From Flectobacillus sp. BAB-3569 (GTDB lineage: Bacteria; Bacteroidota; Bacteroidia; Cytophagales; Spirosomataceae), in NCBI RefSeq assembly GCF_002270355.1, contig NZ_NJFZ01000019.1, positions 49 through 64,048 on the forward strand: a DNA stretch of 64,000 nt. Reading direction: 5' to 3'. Both the position numbers and the translations under genes were made by a program. Under the pieces are notes generated by a model, which saw only the letters and a program-made list of their open reading frames with translations, made no database searches and was not told the DNA's origin. Of this stretch, positions 1 through 7,863 are shown in pieces. Position 1 is the stretch's first letter; each line of letters begins with the position of its first letter.

Positions 1-1122
1 AGTACGTTTGGTATAGCCTTTGCTGTCTGTCTTTTCACCTTTGTAGGTTAGTATTGCTTGTTTGCCACCCTCTTGCGTACATTGGTAATAGTTTGCCTCT
101 TTATGGTAGGTAAAGCCTGTTCGTTGAGGTTTGTACTGCCCAAAGTTGGGTATCCATGCGTTGATGCCTTTAGCATCCAAATATGCTAAAGCTTCGCCAC
201 TGCTATAACCTCCATCAGCTAATATCTCTCCCAATTCAATATCATGTTCTGATAAATTCCCTTCTGTTAGTTCCAGAATTTGGGCTAAACATTGACTATC
301 TCGTTTGTCTGCAAAATCAGCGCATGCACCAGTGATTACATGATGAGCATCGTCGACTGCTATTTGTCCAAAATAGTTTAACTGACGAGCTTTTCCTGGT
401 TTTACGCTAATGCGTGCATCTGTATCGGTAGGTGAATAATGGGTATGGTTTGACACATATTTGGGACGAATCAAATTCCCATTCTCATCCAACTTCTCAC
501 TGTTATTATTAGCAGGCATGTCTTTGTATGCAGTTCGTTTCCAGTTGTGATGACGTTCAACTAGCTTTTTGCGTGTGCTTGTCACCTTAAACTCGCTTTG
601 TTGCTCTAGTTCATCAACAAAAGCGCTGGCATCTTCCAATATCTCTTTTTCAACCAGACTGTCCATACTGGCATTGGCTTTAATAAAAACGCTATCAATC
701 GCCTGACGTTTGCCTCGGACCATGCCTTTGTCGACACACAGCTTCAATACCATTTGAAACAACTCCAAAAATACTCCTTCGCCATACAACTGGCGTGTAC
801 GGCTAATAGTACTATGCCAAGGAAGAACTTCGTCCAAATCATATTGGAGAAACAGCCGAATGTCCAAACAATTTGAACAGTATTCCATCAGACGTCTATC
901 GGAAGGAATATTATTCAAATACCCCACTAACAATATCTTGAAAAACACGACAGGGTCAATGGACTCCTGACCTTCAGTTCCATAATAAGGTGCTGTTCGG
1001 GCATACAGAAAGTGTAAATCAAGTGCTTTTTCGAGTTTTCGATAGAAGTTATCGGCACTTACCAAGCTATCCAGACTGACTTGGTAATACATTTTTGGCT
1101 GGAGATTTTTGCGTCCTTGCAT
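1..1122 (-). CDS. IS1182-like transposase, 3' part cut by window edge
   Basis: The reading frame is open from the ATG at 1122 (MQGRKNLQPK) down to base 1, 374 codons with no stop, so the C-terminal part lies outside the window. Visible family features are an N-terminal block around residues 50-100 (GYLNNIPSDRRLMEYCSN, then WHSTISRTRQLYGEGVF), a central acidic segment (KGMVRGKRQAIDSVFIKANASM in pieces) and the DDE-type ADGGYSSGEALAYL motif near residue 300. This order is typical of IS1182/IS5-group transposases that cut and paste an insertion sequence. The gene faces a SusD remnant just upstream, which it has truncated. Family assignment is from motif memory and not from a search. The frame inside the window is intact, so the transposase may be functional. 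Confidence 0.85.
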   Translation of the reverse strand, partial: MQGRKNLQPKMYYQVSLDSLVSADNFYRKLEKALDLHFLYARTAPYYGTEGQESIDPVVFFKILLVGYLNNIPSDRRLMEYCSNCLDIRLFLQYDLDEVLPWHSTISRTRQLYGEGVFLELFQMVLKLCVDKGMVRGKRQAIDSVFIKANASMDSLVEKEILEDASAFVDELEQQSEFKVTSTRKKLVERHHNWKRTAYKDMPANNNSEKLDENGNLIRPKYVSNHTHYSPTDTDARISVKPGKARQLNYFGQIAVDDAHHVITGACADFADKRDSQCLAQILELTEGNLSEHDIELGEILADGGYSSGEALAYLDAKGINAWIPNFGQYKPQRTGFTYHKEANYYQCTQEGGKQAILTYKGEKTDSKGYTKRT

Positions 1123-1232
1123 ATCTTTAAAATACACATTTTGGGGCAATTTTCCAAGGTAAAATTAAAGGTTCTCAACAAGATGGAAGTCTATGACTAT
1201 TTCTATATATTTGAGTTGTGCAACAGGCACCT
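1..1232 (-). mobile_element. Insertion sequence (IS1182-like), one end only
   Basis: The transposase gene plus about 100 bp of leader form one end of an insertion sequence. SusD-like coding ends abruptly near 1232, and the new sequence begins there. A CCTAGG hexamer sits at 1230-1235, exactly where SusD similarity stops, so the element's terminus is between about 1205 and 1232. The other end lies before base 1, so terminal inverted repeats and target duplication cannot be checked. Confidence 0.7.
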
Positions 1233-1537
1233 AGGTTTTGTAAAAACTCACTTTTGTTTTGCAGTACATCTATTTCTACACGAGGAATAGGGCGTAAAGT
1301 ATGGTACGCTTTGATGTTTGGTGAGGCAAAAGGATTATATTTAGTCGCACGTTCAATGAGTTTGCCTGTACGTTTTAAATCAAACCAACGAAGTTGTTCG
1401 CCTACAAACTCTCTAGCTCTTTCGTCAAGAATAAAATCTAAAGTCATATCACTTGCTTTGACTTGCATAGCGGATGTTTGTCCAGGAAGTGCCGCTCTTG
1501 AGCGAACTACATTGACATAACTGGCATCCTTTGCCAG
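1218..1537 (-). pseudogene. SusD/RagB-family C-terminal remnant
   Basis: Minus-strand translation reads LAKDASYVNVVRSRAALPG, then TLDFILDERAREF, VGEQLRWFDLKRTGKLIERA, and finally RPIPRVEIDVLQ. The DERAREF...RWFDLKRT...RPIPR order is the hallmark of the C-terminus of SusD-family outer-membrane glycan-binding lipoproteins. Only the last ~105 residues remain. The N-terminus with its lipobox is gone, replaced by the start of a sigma factor gene, and the last codons are interrupted by the insertion sequence. It is a non-functional fossil showing that a SusC/SusD pair once stood here. Confidence 0.8.
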
Positions 1538-1539
1538 GT

Positions 1540-1622
1540 GCATCAAATAGCCTTTCAAAGGCTTTTCTATCTCCTTTGATGACCTTTTGCCAAAGCTGCA
1601 AGTATGTGGATTCATCGAGCAT
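1540..1622 (-). pseudogene. ECF sigma factor N-terminal remnant
   Basis: From the ATG at 1622 the minus strand reads MLDESTYLQLWQKV followed by IKGDRKAFERLFD, which is the start of region 2 of an extracytoplasmic-function sigma-70 factor as found before FecR-SusC-SusD operons. After codon 27 (base 1542) similarity is lost and the sequence continues as SusD in a different frame. The remnant is therefore the 5' edge of a deletion that removed the rest of the sigma gene and probably FecR, SusC and most of SusD. Confidence 0.65.
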
Positions 1623-1768
1623 GAATATAAAATTAGAATTAGAAAGGTACAATATTAACTTAGATTTATCTTAAAAGTAAGGCAATTTAAAAATATACTT
1701 AGAGAAAAACATACATTTTTGATAAAAATTAAACCGATTGCATTTTAAATACACTCGTCTGATCTTTT

Positions 1769-1792
1769 GGCAACGTTGCCGGTAACGATTGC
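1769..1792. promoter_or_regulatory. CG-centred palindrome, possible LacI-type operator
   Basis: The 413-bp gap 1653-2065 holds no gene. The only clear structure is GGCAACGTTGCC (1769-1780), a perfect 12-bp palindrome with a central CG, followed directly by the imperfect GGTAACGATTGC (1781-1792). CG-centred palindromes are typical LacI-family operators. It lies ~290 bp upstream of the pectinesterase and ~150 bp upstream of the sigma remnant, so its target is unclear. No regulator gene is nearby in the window. Confidence 0.3.
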
Positions 1793-2065
1793 GTAAAAAA
1801 ATCAAAAACAATATTTGTGTGCACCGAACTTATGTCTCAATTTCGAACCGTAAACCTATTTATAATTACAAAAAAACTTGTAATTCTTCCATAGCATTTT
1901 CTATTTCTCCGAAAAAAATAGAGGTACAAACTAGGTTAATCTGTATTCCTCAAAATTCTACTTAATCAGATGATTATGTGTGGGTTATTTATAGCCTGTT
2001 CAAAGAATAAAATATCATTTCTAGCTAGTTGAGATGGAATTATGCATTTAATATTTTCCTAAAAA

Positions 2066-3075
2066 ATGAAAAAAAGTCTCATTTCAATGTTTCTGTTTTT
2101 TTGAGTTTATCGGTGGTGATAGCTCAAAAAACAACAACTTATCCGACCAAATTTACGGTTGCTTTAGATGGTTCGGGCGACTTTAAAAGTATCCAAGAGG
2201 CAATTATGGCTTTTCGGGACCATTCCCAGCAAAGGGTAATACTATTTATCAAAAATGGTACTTATCACGAAAAGGTAACTATTCCAGCAAATAAGCCCAA
2301 TTTACATCTTGTAGGCGAAAGTCGTGAGGGCGTAGTGATTACAAACGGAGATTATTCGGGCAAAAACTACCCCAACGGGCAAAAGGATGCTGTGGGCAAA
2401 ACGCAGTTTAGCACCTATAATTCGTACACGCTTTTGGTGGATGCGCCTGATATTGTACTCGAAAATCTGACCATTGTTAATAGTGCAGGTCGTGTGGGAC
2501 AAGCAGTGGCTTTGCATGTGGAAGGAGATAGATTTGTTTGTAAAAATTGTACTCTTTTGGGAAATCAAGACACGCTTTATGCTGCCAGAGAAGGTACTCG
2601 TCAATTTTATGTCAATTGTCAAATTGAAGGAACTACGGATTATCTGTTTGGTAAAGCGATTGTTGTTTTTCAATCATGTACGCTAAAAAGTCTATCTGAT
2701 TCTTATATCACCGCGGCAGCAACGCCTGATTATCAGCCTTTTGGCTTTGTCTTTTTTGATTGTAAACTCACTGCTGACTCTACAGCGAAAAAAGTATTTC
2801 TGGGTCGTCCGTGGCGTCCAGCTTGTAAAACAGTTTTCATTCGTACCGAAATAGGTAGTCATATTTTGCCTATTGGTTGGAATAATTGGGGTAATCCAGC
2901 AAATGAAAAAACAGTACTTTATGCCGAATATCAATCTACAGGCGAAGGCGCAAACCCTAGTAAAAGAGTCGCTTGGAGTCGTCAGTTAAGTAAGAAAGAA
3001 CTACGAATTTATACATTAGAAAATATTTTTGGTACAAAAGAACCAATCAAAAATTGGTGGAACAGAGAGGAGTGA
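2066..3075 (+). CDS. Pectinesterase (CE8) with frameshifted signal peptide
   Basis: The product would remove methyl esters from homogalacturonan, opening it to lyases and polygalacturonases. The mature part has the family features in order: FTVALDGSGDFKSIQEAI, YHEKV, GNQDTLYA (catalytic region), IEGTTDYLFGKA (active-site Asp), YITAAATP and FLGRPWRP (Arg). The body frame has no convincing start: upstream it only reaches a TTG at 2029 through non-signal-like sequence. The ATG at 2066 instead encodes MKKSLISMFLFF and hits TGA at 2102-2104. Adding one T to the T7 run at 2096-2102 would continue it as LSLSVVIAQKTT, a perfect signal peptide. So the gene either lost a base, is switched by slippage, or carries a sequencing error. 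The GH43 gene follows 124 bp on. Family assignment is firm; functionality is uncertain. Confidence 0.85.
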
Positions 3076-3199
3076 CGAGTTTGGAGTGGTGAATGCGGAG
3101 TGTTTAATCGAATATATTCAAAATCGTATGTTGTTAAATAAAGGCAATCACTTATTCATGACACTTAAGACTTTACATTTTTCTCATAATAAGATATTT

Positions 3200-4843
3200 A
3201 TGAAATCATTTGGTAAATTTTTAGCCCTTTCTTTAATAGGGTTTTCATTAAGTACACAGGCACAAAATATATCGACAGTATCCAAAGTATGGGTTTCTGA
3301 CTTGGGAAATGGACAATACAAAAATCCTGTGATTGATGCTGATTATTCTGACCCTGATGCTTGTCGTGTGGGTAGTGATTTCTATATGATTGCTTCCAGT
3401 TTCGATGCTGTTCCGGGCTTGCCTATTTTGCATTCAAAGGACTTAGTCAACTGGTCTATCATTGGTCATGCGCTGAAGCGTCAGCCTCCCTTCGAACATT
3501 TTTCAAAAACTCAACATGGCAATGGCGTTTGGGCTCCTGCGATTCGATATCATGCTGGTGAATTTTGGATTTATTATCCTGATCCTGATTTTGGGATTTA
3601 TTTGACCAAAGCTAAAAACCCTACTGGTCCTTGGTCTGAGCCTATTTTGGTAGAAGAAGGCAAAGGTCTTATAGACCCTTGTCCGTTTTGGGATACTGAC
3701 GGACAGGCATATTTGGTTCATGGTTGGGCAGGTAGTCGTTCAGGAATTAAAAGTGTGCTGACTATCAAGAAAATGAATGCTGAAGGTACTAAAGTTACCG
3801 ATGAGGGTAAAATAGTATTTGACGGTCATGAAACCGACCCGACAGTGGAAGGCCCCAAGTTTTATAAGCGAAATGGTTACTACTATATTTTTGCTCCTGC
3901 TGGTGGAGTTTCTACGGGTTGGCAATTGGTGCTTCGTTCCAAAAATGTATATGGTCCATACGAAAGAAAGGTGGTCATGAATCAAGGGAATAGCCCTGTC
4001 AATGGACCACATCAAGGAGCTTGGGTAGACACGCCAACGGGAGAAGATTGGTTTTTGCATTTCCAAGACAAGGACGTATATGGTCGTGTGGTACACCTTC
4101 AGCCTATGAAATGGGTAAAAGATTGGCCAGTAATAGGTAATGACCCCGATGGTGATGGTATCGGCGAGCCTGTTATGACGTATCGAAAACCTAATGTGGG
4201 CAAAACGTATCCAATCGTCACCCCAGCCGAATCGGATGAATTTGAGGGTAATACACTTGGTTTACAATGGCAATGGCAGGCAAATCCTAAAGGCATTTGG
4301 CATAGTTTGACAAACAAAGGAAGTCTACGATTGTACTCGCAGAAAGTCCCTGATAATGCTAAAAATAACTGGGAAGTACCCAATATTTTATTACAAAAAT
4401 TCCCAACTGAGAAATTTACGGCTACAACTAAACTGGTATTTACTCCCAATCAAAAGCTTGAGAATGAGAAGGTAGGGTTAATTATTTTAGGAAAAAGCTA
4501 TGCTCATATTGGTCTCAAAAGTAAGGGTAAAGAAGGAGTCTTTTTGATTTATGGCGAATCTCAAAAGGCATCTGAAGGCAAGCCAGAAATTGAAACTGTC
4601 GTAGAAACCCCTATTCCAGCTAATACGCCAGTGTATTTGAGAGTTAAGGTTTTGGATAAAGCCCGTTGTCAATTTAGCTACAGTCTTGATGGACAAACTT
4701 TTAAAAATATGGGAGAGCCTTTCCAAGCGGTCGTAGGACATTGGATTGGCGCCAAAATTGGTTTGTTTTGTACCAGAACCACCCAAATCAACGACTCAGG
4801 ATATGCTGATGTAGATTGGTTTAGAATAGAGGCTTTACCTTAA
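3200..4843 (+). CDS. Glycoside hydrolase family 43 (arabinofuranosidase/xylosidase type)
   Basis: A 547-residue exported enzyme. I start it at the ATG at 3200 because MKSFGKFLALSLIGFSLSTQAQ is a complete signal peptide; the frame is open further upstream but that overlaps the pectinesterase. The five-bladed propeller has the three GH43 carboxylates: D51 in DYSDPDACR (base), D159 in LIDPCPFWD (pKa modulator) and E217 in TVEGPKFYK (acid). Residues ~350-547 form a concanavalin-like beta-sandwich of the GH43 C2 type. Such enzymes remove arabinose or xylose side chains from pectin or xylan. The exact substrate cannot be told from sequence, but the pectinesterase neighbour favours pectic arabinan or galactan side chains. 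Confidence 0.88.
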   Translation: MKSFGKFLALSLIGFSLSTQAQNISTVSKVWVSDLGNGQYKNPVIDADYSDPDACRVGSDFYMIASSFDAVPGLPILHSKDLVNWSIIGHALKRQPPFEHFSKTQHGNGVWAPAIRYHAGEFWIYYPDPDFGIYLTKAKNPTGPWSEPILVEEGKGLIDPCPFWDTDGQAYLVHGWAGSRSGIKSVLTIKKMNAEGTKVTDEGKIVFDGHETDPTVEGPKFYKRNGYYYIFAPAGGVSTGWQLVLRSKNVYGPYERKVVMNQGNSPVNGPHQGAWVDTPTGEDWFLHFQDKDVYGRVVHLQPMKWVKDWPVIGNDPDGDGIGEPVMTYRKPNVGKTYPIVTPAESDEFEGNTLGLQWQWQANPKGIWHSLTNKGSLRLYSQKVPDNAKNNWEVPNILLQKFPTEKFTATTKLVFTPNQKLENEKVGLIILGKSYAHIGLKSKGKEGVFLIYGESQKASEGKPEIETVVETPIPANTPVYLRVKVLDKARCQFSYSLDGQTFKNMGEPFQAVVGHWIGAKIGLFCTRTTQINDSGYADVDWFRIEALP

Positions 4844-4862
4844 TGACTATTCAAACTTTGAA

Positions 4863-4955
4863 ACAAGGCACAAAGGAGCAAAGGCACAAAGTGTAGAAGA
4901 TTCTATCTCCATAATTTTTCCCTTTGTGCCTATAAAACTTGTGCCTTTGTCCCTC
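4863..4955. repeat. Intergenic inverted repeat, AGGCACAAAG type
   Basis: Left-arm words AAGGCACAAAGG and AAAGGCACAAAG are answered by CCTTTGTGCC and TGTGCCTTTGTCC on the right, making a degenerate hairpin after the GH43 stop. Related words recur after other genes at 23888-23960, 26755-26825, 28207-28300 and 38066-38160. It is a dispersed intergenic repeat of this genome that may also act as a transcription terminator. Confidence 0.6.
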
Positions 4956-5020
4956 TCTAAAAACTACGCAACGAAGAAAACTTTATACCCCCTTTTTTTA
5001 TAGCAAAACCTTTTAGGATG

Positions 5021-5028
5021 TATTTTTG
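5021..5028 (+). promoter_or_regulatory. Candidate -7 promoter core TATTTTTG
   Basis: TATTTTTG matches the Bacteroidota -7 consensus TAnnTTTG and lies 48 bp upstream of the Crp-family ATG. No good TTG is seen at -33; the matching position is a T-rich run. It is a single motif match, so support is moderate. Confidence 0.4.
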
Positions 5029-5075
5029 TGCAGTATTTGACTTATCTCTTCAAGCCATATTGATCCAAAACTTTC

Positions 5076-5660
5076 ATGAAAGACATTTTTAAAGAATATT
5101 TACAAAAGTATATCTCCATTACTAATGAACAATTTGAGCAACTTTCTTCAGAGTTGACTGTTAAGCATATCAAGAAAAATACCGTTCTTATCGAGCAAGA
5201 CACTATTGATGACTCTACATTTTTTGTTTGTCATGGCTTGATTCGCGCTTATACTATCGACCATCAAGGAAAGGAACACGCGATATTTTTTGCCCCAGAA
5301 CATTGGTGGGTCAACGATAAAAATAGCTTTTACTTTTGTGAACCTTCCTTGTTTTATGTAGAAACTTTAGAGGATACAGATTTGGTACAGATTTCTCGTA
5401 AATTCTATGATAAAGCTGCCCTTTTGATTCCTGAATTTGCTCCTTGGCAAACTAAAATTTTGCATAACTCTATCAGATTTATGCAAAAACGTATCAATTT
5501 GCTATTGGCAGCTCAAGCCGAAACTCGCTATTTGGATTTTATCAAAATGTACCCTAACCTCGTTCATCGTATTCCACAAACAATGATTGCGTCTTATTTA
5601 GGCATCACCCCTGAATCTCTTAGTCGAGTTAGAAAAGTATTGGTAACGAAGGGGATTTGA
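5076..5660 (+). CDS. Crp/Fnr-family transcription regulator
   Basis: A 194-residue protein with an N-terminal cyclic-nucleotide-binding-like beta-roll (residues ~10-115, e.g. HIKKNTVLIEQDTIDD...FFVCHGLIRAY) and a C-terminal helix-turn-helix (TMIASYLGITPESLSRVRKV, ~170-190). This short form is common in Bacteroidota, where it often lacks the cAMP-contact residues and senses unknown signals. It has its own promoter candidate and is followed by a repeat-filled gap before the mhqO/mhqD-like pair. Its regulation of that pair is plausible but unproven. No frameshift or truncation is visible. Confidence 0.9.
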   Translation: MKDIFKEYLQKYISITNEQFEQLSSELTVKHIKKNTVLIEQDTIDDSTFFVCHGLIRAYTIDHQGKEHAIFFAPEHWWVNDKNSFYFCEPSLFYVETLEDTDLVQISRKFYDKAALLIPEFAPWQTKILHNSIRFMQKRINLLLAAQAETRYLDFIKMYPNLVHRIPQTMIASYLGITPESLSRVRKVLVTKGI

Positions 5661-5696
5661 AAATTTGGTGATTTGAAAATTTGAAAATGAGCTTTT

Positions 5697-5920
5697 ACTA
5701 GTTCAAGATTTAATCTTGGACTTATTTTTTACACAGTTTATAAACTGAAAAAAAACTAGTCCGAGACAAAGTCTCGAACTAGTAATCTTGGGCTTTTTTA
5801 TAAAAATAAAATTGGTGTAGGGGCAACCCTTGCGGTTGCCATATTGAGTGGGACAACCGCAAGGGTTGCCCCTACCTAATAGATAAAACTGTTACTAGTT
5901 TAAGACAAAGTCTCGAACCA
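5697..5920. repeat. Cluster of palindromic intergenic repeats
   Basis: The 469-bp gap 5661-6129 has no gene. It contains an ACTAGTTCAAGA / TCTCGAACTAGT inverted repeat (5697-5785) and a near-perfect hairpin GTAGGGGCAACCC / GGGTTGCCCCTAC (5817-5875), arms ~24 bp. A second partial copy of the first repeat follows (5893-5920, AAGACAAAGTCTCGAAC). The remainder holds words such as CAACTCCAAACTCATCACTTC that recur in other gaps here. These are dispersed palindromes, and the first can end Crp transcription. Confidence 0.7.
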
Positions 5921-6129
5921 GTAATGTATTTACATTGCCTCTATAACTCAAACATTGAGGGCAACCTATTTTAGGCAAGGACAAAGGACAACTCCAAACT
6001 CATCACTTCAAACTCAAAACTCATAAGATTCTCCTCTTCACTCATTACTTATCATACATCAATGCACAGCCCTGAATGAGCTAGTAATTTTGAATCATCA
6101 AACAACAATTACTAAACGACTTATTCATT

Positions 6130-7065
6130 ATGGAATCATACATCAAAGGCATGCACCATGTAACAGCTATCGCAGGTGATGCAAAACGCAATCTTCATTT
6201 TTATACAGAAGTATTAGGATTACGTCTTATCAAAAAGACTGTCAACTTTGATGACCCTCATACTTACCATTTTTACTTTGCCAATGCCAACGCAGATTTA
6301 GGCTCAGTATTAACATTTTTTCCTTGGGGAGATCGTGTAAAAAGAGGTCTTAAAGGAGCAGGTATGGCAACAGAAGTAAGCTATTCTGTACCAAAAGGTA
6401 GTTTAGATTTTTGGGTAAAAAGATTGGATGACAACAATGTATTTTACAGTAAACCTTCATTAAAATTTGGCGAAAGATATATTGCTTTCCTTGATCCAGA
6501 TGGTTTAAAAGTCGAATTGATTGAGACTGATATTCCTCAAGATACTTTGCCAGAAGTGTATGGCGTAAAACCTGAATATGCGCTCAACAGCATTTATGCA
6601 GTAACGCTTACGCTCAACAACATAGCACCAACAGCGTCTATATTGACAGATGTTTTTGGGTATGAGTTGGAGAAAAAAGAAGGTAATCGCACTCGCTATA
6701 CCATGACAAAAGATGGCTTGACGTCTAAAGTTGATTTGGTTGAATTGCCAAACGAATCGAGAGGTATTGTGGCAGGAGGTATCATTCACCATGTTGCTTT
6801 TAGAGTAAGTAACGATGGTGATTTAATGAAAATGCGTGAGAAAATCGTAGCCTTGGGCTTGAATATCACTGAGCAAATCGACCGTCAATATTTCCATTCT
6901 TTGTATTTCAGAGAACCAGGAGGTGTTTTATTCGAAATTGCAACGGATAACCCAGGTTTTGACATCGACGAAGATGAATCTGAATTAGGACAACATTTGA
7001 TGTTGCCTTCAAGATACGAAGGACAACGTGAGCGTATCGAAAAAGCTTTGCCAGTATTAGCGTAA
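6130..7065 (+). CDS. Ring-cleaving dioxygenase, VOC family (MhqO-like)
   Basis: A 311-residue cytoplasmic protein with two vicinal-oxygen-chelate modules. The first begins IKGMHHVTAIAGDAKRNLHFYTEVLGLRLIKKTVNFD. The second begins LNSIYAVTLTLNNIAPTASIL and includes GGIIHHVAFRV and YFHSLYFREPGGVLFEIATD. Metal ligands of the family are H9 or H10, the HH of GIIHHVAF and the E of LFEIATD. MhqO-type enzymes cleave hydroquinone-like rings and belong to quinone and aldehyde stress regulons. The next gene, 80 bp downstream, is an MhqD-like hydrolase, the usual partner. Substrate is inferred from family only. Confidence 0.85.
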   Translation: MESYIKGMHHVTAIAGDAKRNLHFYTEVLGLRLIKKTVNFDDPHTYHFYFANANADLGSVLTFFPWGDRVKRGLKGAGMATEVSYSVPKGSLDFWVKRLDDNNVFYSKPSLKFGERYIAFLDPDGLKVELIETDIPQDTLPEVYGVKPEYALNSIYAVTLTLNNIAPTASILTDVFGYELEKKEGNRTRYTMTKDGLTSKVDLVELPNESRGIVAGGIIHHVAFRVSNDGDLMKMREKIVALGLNITEQIDRQYFHSLYFREPGGVLFEIATDNPGFDIDEDESELGQHLMLPSRYEGQRERIEKALPVLA

Positions 7066-7145
7066 GGATTTGGACTATGGGCTTTTGAGTAAAGGGTTTT
7101 GCAGAAAAGCCCATAGTTTATTCTAACATTTAAACACGATTTATC

Positions 7146-7778
7146 ATGGACTTTCAACCATTGAAATATATACTTGAGTTGTCAAAAAATCCTAATGCTC
7201 CTGTGCTTGTCCTCTTGCACGGAACAGGTGGCGACGAACAAGATTTGATACCTTTGGCAAAAGATATAACCAAAGATTTTCATTTATTAAGTTTAAGAGG
7301 AAATGTAAACGAAGGCGGTATGCCACGTTTTTTCAGAAGAGTCAGAATGGGAGTTTTTGATGAAAAAGATTTGGCTTTTCGTACCGATGAAATGAAGGCT
7401 TTTATTGAAAAAGTTTTGCAAGAAAATCACTTAGAAAACGCCAAAATTGTCGCTTTAGGCTATTCAAACGGAGCCAATATTGCTGGAGCAACCCTTTTAA
7501 AATATCCAGATTTTTTTGATGGAGCGATATTGTTTAGACCTATGTTGCCTTTTCAAGAACCAGTATTAACCGAAAAAGCACAGCAAGTTCCGGTGTTCTT
7601 TTCGAATGGCAAACATGACCCAACCGTTCCGCCAAAAGATACTTCAACGTATTTGGAAATCTTAAAAGAACAAGGATTTGAGGTGGAACATCATGCTTTG
7701 CCAACTAGCCATAATTTGACTTACAATGATGTGGAATTGGCTAAGGTATGGTTGGAAAGATATTTTCCTATCAACTAA
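7146..7778 (+). CDS. Alpha/beta hydrolase, MhqD-like carboxylesterase
   Basis: A 210-residue cytoplasmic serine hydrolase of the phospholipase/carboxylesterase family. Motifs are VLLHGTGGDEQDLIPLA (oxyanion loop), nucleophile Ser in ALGYSNGANIA, Asp in GKHDPTVP and His in LPTSHNLT. In Bacillus the mhqO-mhqD pair takes part in detoxifying quinone-type electrophiles. Length fits the family. It ends 86 bp before the convergent GH106 gene, with a shared hairpin between them. Confidence 0.85.
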   Translation: MDFQPLKYILELSKNPNAPVLVLLHGTGGDEQDLIPLAKDITKDFHLLSLRGNVNEGGMPRFFRRVRMGVFDEKDLAFRTDEMKAFIEKVLQENHLENAKIVALGYSNGANIAGATLLKYPDFFDGAILFRPMLPFQEPVLTEKAQQVPVFFSNGKHDPTVPPKDTSTYLEILKEQGFEVEHHALPTSHNLTYNDVELAKVWLERYFPIN

Positions 7779-7788
7779 GAACCAAAAT

Positions 7789-7815
7789 TTTAGGCGTTGC
7801 ATTGCAACGCCTAAA
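7789..7815. terminator. Bidirectional hairpin terminator
   Basis: TTTAGGCGTTGC (7789-7800), a 3-base loop, then GCAACGCCTAAA (7804-7815). These perfect 12-bp arms lie between the convergent mhqD-like and GH106 genes, with A/T runs on the flanks, so the hairpin can stop transcription from both sides. Confidence 0.75.
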
Positions 7816-7863
7816 TCTAACTATCCCCAAATTAATTAATGAATCTTTGTCTCTTCCAATTTT

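Noticed and set aside
1900-1960. Half-site-like GAGGTACAAA upstream of pectinesterase
   Set aside because: Two mismatches, no partner at 21 bp and no promoter core at 31 bp.
3029-3199. Upstream extension of the GH43 gene
   Set aside because: It overlaps the pectinesterase, and a clean signal peptide starts at 3200.
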